A stretch of DNA of 64,000 nt. It comes from Methylobacterium sp. Leaf99. GTDB lineage: Bacteria; Pseudomonadota; Alphaproteobacteria; Rhizobiales; Beijerinckiaceae. Shown here in pieces: positions 58,680-64,000 of this stretch. A model generated the notes under the pieces. That model ran no database searches. It was given only the letters and a program-made list of their open reading frames with translations, and was not told the DNA's origin. The stretch is from the NCBI RefSeq assembly GCF_001422375.1, contig NZ_LMMU01000007.1, positions 598,184 to 662,183 on the forward strand, read 5' to 3'. How positions within the stretch are numbered: position 1 is the first letter of the stretch; every line of letters starts with the position of its first letter. The translations under genes and the position numbers were made by a program.

Positions 58680-59521
58680 CACGAGTGGGTCCTCCACACG
58701 AGGACGGCGGAGGTCCGGGCGACGGAGAGGCGATGACCATCGGCGACGGGCACGGCCCGGGCGGCGAGGTGGTCCCGCAACTCGGGTCTACGCGGATCGC
58801 CCGGCGGCCAGCCGAGGCGGTCGGCCAGCGAGAGCGCCGTCCGCGCCACGTCGGCGACGACGGCCGTGAAGGTCCAGGCGGTCTCGGCGACGATGGCCGG
58901 CCGCTCGGCCGCCGAGAGGCCGCGCAGGACGATGTCGACGCCGGGCGTCTCGTCCTCGCCGTGCCAGGCCTGCGGCAGGCAGCCGGCGAGGCAGATGCCG
59001 CGGGGACCGTGCTGGGCCGGGACGACCCAGACCACGCTGCGGCGCGCCCATGTGCGGCAGCGCGCCAGGAAGGCCGCCGGTTCGGTGAGGGGCGCCGGCA
59101 TGTTGGCGGCGAGCACCGTGTCGGCGCAGGCGGTGGGCAGGCCCGCCGCCTTCCAGCCGCTGCGGACGAGGCGGGGGGCGGGATCGAGGGCCTGCAGACG
59201 GCTTTGCATCACGGGGGCGGGCTCGACGACGCTCCAGGCCCGGCCCGGCACCCGCAGGTGCGCACCGAGCTGGCCGCCGCCGGCCCCGATGTCGAGGAGG
59301 TCGCCGAGGTTCGGCACGGCGGCGCGGATCAGGGGGGCGACGCGGGCGACGTAGTCGGAGGTGTCGATGCCGGCGGCGTAGCGTTCGAGGGGGTCGACGC
59401 CGTCGGGCTCGGGCGAGGCGCCGCCCGATCCCGGCGGCGGCCCATGGTCGAAGCCTTGGGATTCGAAGCCTTGGGATTCATCGAGCCGGTTCGCCCCGGC
59501 GGCAGAGAATGGTGTCATCAT
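58679..59521 (-). CDS. SAM-dependent methyltransferase leading the B12-riboswitch operon
   Basis: A 280-aa class I methyltransferase: LGDLLDIGAGGGQLGAHLRV (SAM loop, about 72-91), VVEPAPVMQSRL (acidic strand 2), VLAANMPAPLTEP. The N-terminal 45 residues are low-complexity and hold a 15-bp tandem duplication (59450-59479), giving SQGFESQGF. Start is ATG 59521 or the adjacent 59518 (better spacing to GGAAGGA). Its TGA overlaps the TonB receptor's ATG. A methyltransferase as first gene of a B12 uptake operon is unusual; its target (corrinoid, receptor or unrelated) is unknown. Confidence 0.85.
   Translation of the reverse strand: MMTPFSAAGANRLDESQGFESQGFDHGPPPGSGGASPEPDGVDPLERYAAGIDTSDYVARVAPLIRAAVPNLGDLLDIGAGGGQLGAHLRVPGRAWSVVEPAPVMQSRLQALDPAPRLVRSGWKAAGLPTACADTVLAANMPAPLTEPAAFLARCRTWARRSVVWVVPAQHGPRGICLAGCLPQAWHGEDETPGVDIVLRGLSAAERPAIVAETAWTFTAVVADVARTALSLADRLGWPPGDPRRPELRDHLAARAVPVADGHRLSVARTSAVLVWRTHS
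59450..59479. repeat. 15-bp tandem duplication in the methyltransferase gene
   Basis: GAAGCCTTGGGATTC occurs twice in direct succession at 59450 and 59465. It adds five residues in frame near the N-terminus, outside the catalytic fold. Exact identity shows it is recent. Confidence 0.9.
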
Positions 59522-59635
59522 CGGTCCTTCCCCGAACCTTGCGGGGCTGCCGATGAGGGGGCGCAGGCGCGCGCGGACGGGATGCCGCGCAAGGCATGCA
59601 ACCCGTCAGGACACCCCGCCCACGAGATACGTTTC

Positions 59636-59825
59636 AGTCGAGGCAGGTCTCCTGGCTCGCGGGTCGGTGCCATCCGTCTGGTCTTCCCGGTGATGTCTCA
59701 CCAGTGACGCTGATCGACGGGCGGCTCGCCGCTTACAGTTGCGGGGACAGCTTCGGCCTTGGTGCTCGCGCACCGCACCGAATTCCCTCTTCGCTCACCG
59801 TCTTGTGACGGCGAGAACCTTGACT
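59636..59825 (-). ncRNA. Cobalamin (AdoCbl-type) riboswitch
   Basis: Read on the minus strand, the hallmarks of the B12 element appear in order: GGGAATTCGGTGCGG, GCTGTCCCCGCAACTGTAAG, CACTGG, CGGGAAGACC and the B12 box AGCCAGGAGACCTGCCT (59657-59641). It ends about 120 bases upstream of the methyltransferase start, the leader of the whole uptake operon. Known elements shut off expression when cobalamin is plentiful, at translation or termination; I see no clear T-run, so translational control is more likely. Confidence 0.95.
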
Positions 59826-60052
59826 GGCGTTCAAGTGCTGGCGCGGCCCCGTCGATGTCAACGGGCATGACGGGAACGGGATGCGGATAACCGTGATCGA
59901 GGGGCGACCGTGGCCGTTGGGCGACGATGGCCCGTGGGCGGTGGAACCGATGGGCCGGCGCCGCCTTGCGGCTCGGACGCGGCGCTTGTATGCGGCTGGA
60001 TTGGGGAGCCGCGGGCTTCCCGCCCCCTGACTCCGAGAGGGATGGGACGACG

Positions 60053-60550
60053 ATGGCGGGAGCCAATCCGGTCGCGATCATCATGGGCAGCCAGTCCGAC
60101 TGGGCGACCATGCGCCATGCCGCCGAGACCCTCGACGCCCTCGGCGTCGCCCACACCGACCGCATCGTCTCGGCCCACCGCACGCCCGACCGCCTCGTCG
60201 CCTTCGCCAAGGGCGCCAAGGCCGAGGGTTTCCAGGTGGTCATCGCCGGCGCCGGCGGGGCCGCGCACCTGCCCGGCATGACCGCCGCCATGACCCCCCT
60301 CCCCGTCCTCGGCGTGCCCGTGGAATCGAAGGCCCTGTCCGGCCAGGACAGCCTGCTGTCCATCGTGCAGATGCCGGCCGGCATCCCCGTCGGTACCCTC
60401 GCCATCGGCCGGGCCGGCGCCGTCAACGCGGCGCTCCTGGCCGCCGCCATCCTGGCGCTCACCGATCCGGCCCTCGCCGGCCGCCTCGAAGCCTGGCGCG
60501 CCGCGCAGACCGCGAGCGTCGCCGACCATCCGCAAAGCGACCTCCCTTGA
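60053..60550 (+). CDS. purE: N5-carboxyaminoimidazole ribonucleotide mutase (PurE class I)
   Basis: A 165-aa protein of usual length: [12 protein letters not shown] (about 9-20), SAHRTPD (active-site loop with His), [14 protein letters not shown] and [11 protein letters not shown] then [15 protein letters not shown]. It moves the carboxylate of N5-CAIR to give CAIR in purine synthesis. The stop overlaps the purK TTG start (TTGA), a classical purEK operon. Divergent from the B12 operon leader. Confidence 0.97.
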   Translation: MAGANPVAIIMGSQSDWATMRHAAETLDALGVAHTDRIVSAHRTPDRLVAFAKGAKAEGFQVVIAGAGGAAHLPGMTAAMTPLPVLGVPVESKALSGQDSLLSIVQMPAGIPVGTLAIGRAGAVNAALLAAAILALTDPALAGRLEAWRAAQTASVADHPQSDLP

Positions 60551-61656
60551 CCGCCACACCAGAAGTCCAGCCCGGCTCCACCCTCGGTATCGTCGGCGGC
60601 GGCCAGCTCGGCCGCATGATCGCCCTGGCGGCCGCCAATTACGGCCTGAAGGTCCACGTCTTCGCCCCCGACGACGACAGCCCGGCCTTCGACGTCTGCG
60701 CCATGCGGACCGTGGCGGCCTACGACGACGTCGAAGCCCTGACGCGCTTCGCCGCCGGCGTCGATGTCGTGACCTACGAGTTCGAGAACATCCCGGCCGC
60801 CGCCGCCGAGGCGCTCGCCGCCAAGGCCCCCCTCCGCCCCAATGCCGGGGCGCTGGCCACGACGCAGGACCGGCTTGCCGAAAAGACCTTCATCAACGAC
60901 CTCGGCATCGAGACCGCCCCGTTCCGCATCGTCGATACGCCCGACGACCTCGTGCGGGCCCTCGACGCCATCGGCCGGCCCGCGATCCTGAAGACGAGGC
61001 GCTTCGGCTACGACGGCAAGGGCCAGCGCATGATCCGGGCGGAGGGCGACGTCGACGCCGCCGCGATCCTGGCCGAGTTCGACGGCGCCCCCTGCATCCT
61101 CGAGGGCTTCGTGCCGTTCGAGGCCGAAATCTCCGTGGTGGCCGCCCGCGGCCCCGACGGGGCGTTCGCCGCCTACGAGCCCTGCGCCAACGAGCACCGC
61201 GACCACATCCTCGCCGTCACCCGCGTGCCCGCCCCCGGTATCGCGCCGCAGACCGAGGCCGCCGCCATCGGCATGGCCCGGCGCATCGCCGAGGCTCTGG
61301 ACTATGTGGGCGTCCTCGCCGTCGAGATGTTCCTGGTGCCGCAGGGCGACGGCCCGGCCCGGGTGGTGGTCAACGAGATCGCCCCGCGCGTCCACAATTC
61401 CGGCCACTGGACCATCGAGGGCGCCATCACCTCGCAATTCGCCCAGCATGTCCGCGCCGTCTGCGGCTGGCCGCTCGGCGACCCCGCCCGCGTCGGCGGC
61501 ATGGCTGTCGAGATGCACAACCTCATCGGCGACGAGGTGTCGGACTGGGCCGGCCTCCTGGCCCAGTCGAGCGCGCACCTGCACCTCTACGGCAAGGGCG
61601 AGGCCCGGCCCGGCCGCAAGATGGGCCACGTCACCCGCCTTCTTCCGAAAACCTGA
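60547..61656 (+). CDS. purK: N5-carboxyaminoimidazole ribonucleotide synthase
   Basis: A 369-aa ATP-grasp enzyme: [17 protein letters not shown] (about 13-29), [22 protein letters not shown] (ATP-grasp lysines), [12 protein letters not shown] and [19 protein letters not shown] (metal and substrate loop). It uses ATP and bicarbonate to carboxylate AIR for PurE. The start is TTG at 60547, overlapping the purE stop, so the two are translationally coupled. Normal length and all key motifs present. Confidence 0.97.
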   Translation: MTATPEVQPGSTLGIVGGGQLGRMIALAAANYGLKVHVFAPDDDSPAFDVCAMRTVAAYDDVEALTRFAAGVDVVTYEFENIPAAAAEALAAKAPLRPNAGALATTQDRLAEKTFINDLGIETAPFRIVDTPDDLVRALDAIGRPAILKTRRFGYDGKGQRMIRAEGDVDAAAILAEFDGAPCILEGFVPFEAEISVVAARGPDGAFAAYEPCANEHRDHILAVTRVPAPGIAPQTEAAAIGMARRIAEALDYVGVLAVEMFLVPQGDGPARVVVNEIAPRVHNSGHWTIEGAITSQFAQHVRAVCGWPLGDPARVGGMAVEMHNLIGDEVSDWAGLLAQSSAHLHLYGKGEARPGRKMGHVTRLLPKT

Positions 61657-61675
61657 TCGTCTCGCGAGTGTCCTC

Positions 61676-62110
61676 ATGACCGACCTCAGCCTTGCCGCCG
61701 CCCAGACCCTCGTCGCAAAGGCCCTGGAGGCCGGCCGCGCACACGGCCTGAAGCCCCTCGTGGTGGTGGTGTTCGACGCCCGCGGCGCCCTCAAGGCCCT
61801 GGCGGCCGAAGACGGCACGTCCCTGCGCCGAGCCGAGATCGCCATGGGCAAGGCCAACGGCGCCCTGGCCCTGGGCCTCGGCTCGCGCGCCATCGCCAAG
61901 CGCGCCGAGGCCGACCCGACCTTCATCGCCGCCGTGAGCCACCTCGTCGGTCCGGCCGCCCTGGTGCCGGTGCCGGGCGGCGTCCTCATCCGCCACGGCG
62001 ACACGCTGCTCGGCGCCGTCGGCATCTCCGGCGACACCTCCGACAACGACGAACTCTGCGCCGTCGCCGGCATCGAGGCGGCGGGGTTTGTCGCGCAGAC
62101 CGGCGCCTGA
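61676..62110 (+). CDS. GlcG/HbpS-family (DUF336) protein
   Basis: A 144-aa protein: LVVVVFDARGALKALAAEDG (about 27-46), GKANGALALGLGSRAIAKRA, and LLGAVGISGDTSDNDELCAV (about 111-130), the glycine-rich end motif of the HbpS/GlcG fold. Family members bind heme in Streptomyces (HbpS) or accompany glycolate oxidase (GlcG); many are orphans. It lies 19 bases after purK and may be read through from it. Role unknown here. Confidence 0.9.
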   Translation: MTDLSLAAAQTLVAKALEAGRAHGLKPLVVVVFDARGALKALAAEDGTSLRRAEIAMGKANGALALGLGSRAIAKRAEADPTFIAAVSHLVGPAALVPVPGGVLIRHGDTLLGAVGISGDTSDNDELCAVAGIEAAGFVAQTGA

Positions 62111-62290
62111 GACCGGCCGGCGATGCGCTCCGTGCCTCGCCGGACGATCCCCATCGAGCGGCCTGAACGTCGCATTCCGACCTGTTGGGGCGAGCGCTGG
62201 GCGTCTCTCCTTCTAGGGAGGACGATCGCTGATGAGGATGGCGGTCTACCCTCCGCAGACGCGCACCGTCGAAGGAGCGAAATTCCCGGT

Positions 62291-62502
62291 GCGCATCCCC
62301 TCTCCCCGCGTGCGGGGAGAGGGACGCGTCTCCCCCTCGTCGGGGAGCGCGTCGAGGCGGCAGCCGACGGTGAGGGGGCGCGTCCGGAAGAGTCTCATCC
62401 GACGAAGCCCCCTCACCCTCGCTCCGGCTTCGCCTGCGCTTGCCGCAGGCACGACGGGGTGCCTGCGGCCCTCTCCCCGCAGGCGGGGAGAGGGGGATGC
62501 GC
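62291..62502. mobile_element. MITE-like element with palindromic ends
   Basis: The left end GCGCATCCCCTCTCCCCGCG (62291-62310) and the complement of the right end GCGCATCCCCCTCTCCCCGC match over about 34 bases with one indel and one mismatch. Each end is itself a hairpin of the form CCTCTCCCCGC and GCGGGGAGAGG. The 212-base element is gene-free and lies between the HbpS-like gene and an ABC binding protein. Similar CTCTCCCCGC repeats are widespread in Rhizobiales genomes as intergenic repeats. No target duplication evident. Confidence 0.7.
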
Positions 62503-62619
62503 GCCTGCGGTCCGCGCGACGGGCCGAGGGCTGATGCGAGCGCAATTCTCCATCTGTGACGGCATTACCCGGAAGGATTGGGGACGTGTCGCGCTCCGCC
62601 GTGTCTCCGCGAAGGCGGC

Positions 62620-64000
62620 ATGACACCGGCCCCGCACCGCCGCCACTGCCTGGCGGGGCTCGCCGCCGCGGCCCTCGTCCGCCCGGTAGAGGCCGCGCCC
62701 GCCGGGCTCTACCGGCGCGGGAACGACGCCGATCCCGGAACCCTCGATCCGCACAGATCCTCGACGGTGGCCGAGGCGCACATCCTGCGCGACCTCTACG
62801 AGGGCCTGCTCACCTACGACAATCACGGCCGCATCGTCCCCGGATGCGCCGAGGCCTGGACCGTCTCCGACGACGGCCTGACCTACGGCTTCACCCTGCG
62901 CGAAGCCGCGCGCTGGTCGAACGGCGATCCGGTGCTGGCCGCCGACTTCGTGTTCAGCTTGCGCCGCATCCTCGATCCGGCCCTCGGGGCGAAATACGCC
63001 GAAATCCTCGCGCCGATCCGCAACGCCGTGTCGGTCAATGCGGGCCATGCCGCGCCCGACACCATCGGAGTCGCGGCGCCCGCCCCCCGCACCCTTGAGA
63101 TCACCCTGGAGCGGCCGACCCCGTATTTCCTCGAACTCCTCACCCATTCCACCGCCCTGCCGGTCCATCCGGGCACGGTGCGGCGCTTCGGCGACGCCTT
63201 CACCCGGCCCGAAAACGGCGTCTCCAACGGCGCCTACCTGCTGCATGAGAGCGTGCCCAACGACCGCGTCACCCTGGCCCGCAACCCGCATTTCCACGCG
63301 GCGGCGGACGTCGCGATCCCCCGCGTCGCGTTCCTGCCGACGCCGGACCTCGCCAGTGCCGTGCGCCGCTACGCCGGCGGCGAGATCGATTCGCTGGCCG
63401 ACCTGCCCGGCGACCAGATGGCCTCCCTCCGGGCGCGGTTCGGCGCGCAGGTGGTGCTCGGACCGTCGCTCGGCCTCTACGCCCTGGCCCTCGACACCCG
63501 CCGGGCGCCGTTCGACGATGTCCGGGTCCGCCGCGCCCTGTCCCTGGTCATCGACCGCGAGTTCCTGGCCCAGCGCCTGTGGGGCGAGACCATGGACCCG
63601 GCCTATTCCCTGTGCCCGCCCGGCCTCGACCACTACCGGACGCCGCCGGACCTCGCCGGCCGCGACGCCCTGCCCATCGACCGCGAGGACGAAGCCCGCG
63701 CGCTTCTCGACGCGGCCGGCTTCGGGCCGGGCAGGAAGCCCCTCGCCATCGAGTACCGCTTCAATGCGAGCGACAACAACCGCAACACGGCGGTGGCCAT
63801 CGCCGAGATGTGGCGCGGCATCGGCGTCGAGACGCGCTTCACCTACACCGACGCCAAGACCCACTTCGCCTACCTGCGCGACGGCCGACCTTTCGGTGTG
63901 GCGCGAATCTCCTGGGTCGCCGACTATTCCGACCCCCAGAACTTCCTGTTCCTGCTCCAGGGCGGCAACGACACCCTCAACCCCGGCCACTACGCCAACC
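62620..64000 (+). CDS. Peptide-type ABC transporter substrate-binding protein (family 5), 3' end missing
   Basis: Open from ATG 62620 to the window end, so at least 460 residues. Signal-like N-terminus (CLAGLAAAALVRPVEAAPAG), then the family 5 (OppA/DppA) pattern: GTLDPHRSSTVAEAHILRDL then YEGLLTYD (about 40-68), the WSNGDPVLAADFVFSLRRIL block (about 105), VSNGAYLL, and VRRALSLVIDREFLAQRLWG (about 304). Members bind oligopeptides, dipeptides or other solutes for an Opp/Dpp permease, presumably encoded downstream. Alone in the visible part. Confidence 0.92.
   Translation, partial: MTPAPHRRHCLAGLAAAALVRPVEAAPAGLYRRGNDADPGTLDPHRSSTVAEAHILRDLYEGLLTYDNHGRIVPGCAEAWTVSDDGLTYGFTLREAARWSNGDPVLAADFVFSLRRILDPALGAKYAEILAPIRNAVSVNAGHAAPDTIGVAAPAPRTLEITLERPTPYFLELLTHSTALPVHPGTVRRFGDAFTRPENGVSNGAYLLHESVPNDRVTLARNPHFHAAADVAIPRVAFLPTPDLASAVRRYAGGEIDSLADLPGDQMASLRARFGAQVVLGPSLGLYALALDTRRAPFDDVRVRRALSLVIDREFLAQRLWGETMDPAYSLCPPGLDHYRTPPDLAGRDALPIDREDEARALLDAAGFGPGRKPLAIEYRFNASDNNRNTAVAIAEMWRGIGVETRFTYTDAKTHFAYLRDGRPFGVARISWVADYSDPQNFLFLLQGGNDTLNPGHYAN

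Noticed and set aside
59698-62175. Open frame of about 825 codons on the minus strand across purE-purK
   Set aside because: It runs antisense to two enzymes with all key motifs and overlaps the riboswitch. Its product shows no domain.
1-64000. tRNA, rRNA or complete insertion sequence
   Set aside because: Reading both strands I found no cloverleaf with CCA-type acceptor, no rRNA segment and no transposase or integrase gene; a tRNA scan and an IS search would settle this.

Overview
This is a high-GC window from an alphaproteobacterium. The gene set fits a Methylobacterium/Methylorubrum-like member of the Rhizobiales: propionyl-CoA synthetase PrpE, two YdcH proteins, purE-purK, a B12-controlled uptake operon, BLUF photoreceptors and a large soluble hybrid histidine kinase. 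The genus is inferred from gene content and base composition, not from a marker gene. I saw no rRNA, tRNA, CRISPR array or intact insertion sequence.

Bases 1-23 kb are an accessory-looking stretch of small oxidoreductase/hydrolase units, most with an adjacent regulator. It opens with the tail of an NAD(P)-binding protein, then a B12-binding-domain protein and two BLUF proteins (726-2806), which resemble the parts of a light/redox sensor. XRE/SDR, LysR/hydrolase/PNPOx/SLAC1 transporter, LysR/MFS/carboxymuconolactone decarboxylase and Rrf2/NADP-oxidoreductase units follow. From 14.5 to 21.2 kb a LysR gene, an SDR, an azoR-LLM-GST operon and a YceI-cytochrome b561-YceI operon share a 23-bp palindrome (arms ATCCATCG and CGATGGAT, 7-nt spacer), which suggests one regulon around quinones and electrophiles.

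Bases 24-28 kb hold a cytochrome b561 / catalase-like peroxidase / anti-sigma / ECF sigma operon. A divergent small secreted protein carries the same promoter pattern (GGAAT-N16-CGTCT) as the sigma operon. At 28.1-30.8 kb a compact operon encodes a NrtR-like Nudix regulator with a degenerate Nudix box, an SPFH protein and a NAD-kinase-like protein; this is the best candidate for an undescribed system here. From 30.8 to 35.1 kb are small membrane and secreted proteins (one with a perfect 90-bp in-frame duplication), a GFA-family protein, a lipoprotein and a MITE-like element. At 35.4-39 kb are a 1146-aa hybrid kinase and an overlapping ParD-like antitoxin with no toxin. About 1 kb without genes and an ardC gene broken by one in-frame stop follow, a likely relic of mobile DNA.

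Bases 41-64 kb look like conserved chromosome: two YdcH proteins, prpE, an Old Yellow Enzyme, a chemotaxis receptor, an outer-membrane protein, two MFS transporters and a deacetylase-family protein. Then comes a cobalamin-riboswitch operon on the minus strand (methyltransferase, TonB receptor, binding protein, permease, ATPase), followed by purE-purK, a GlcG/HbpS-family protein, a MITE-like element and the start of a peptide-type ABC binding protein.

A degenerate dispersed repeat (core near CGTAGAGCGGACGGACGGGT) recurs in at least eight intergenic gaps of the first 40 kb. Almost every copy lies just downstream of a stop codon, often between convergent genes.
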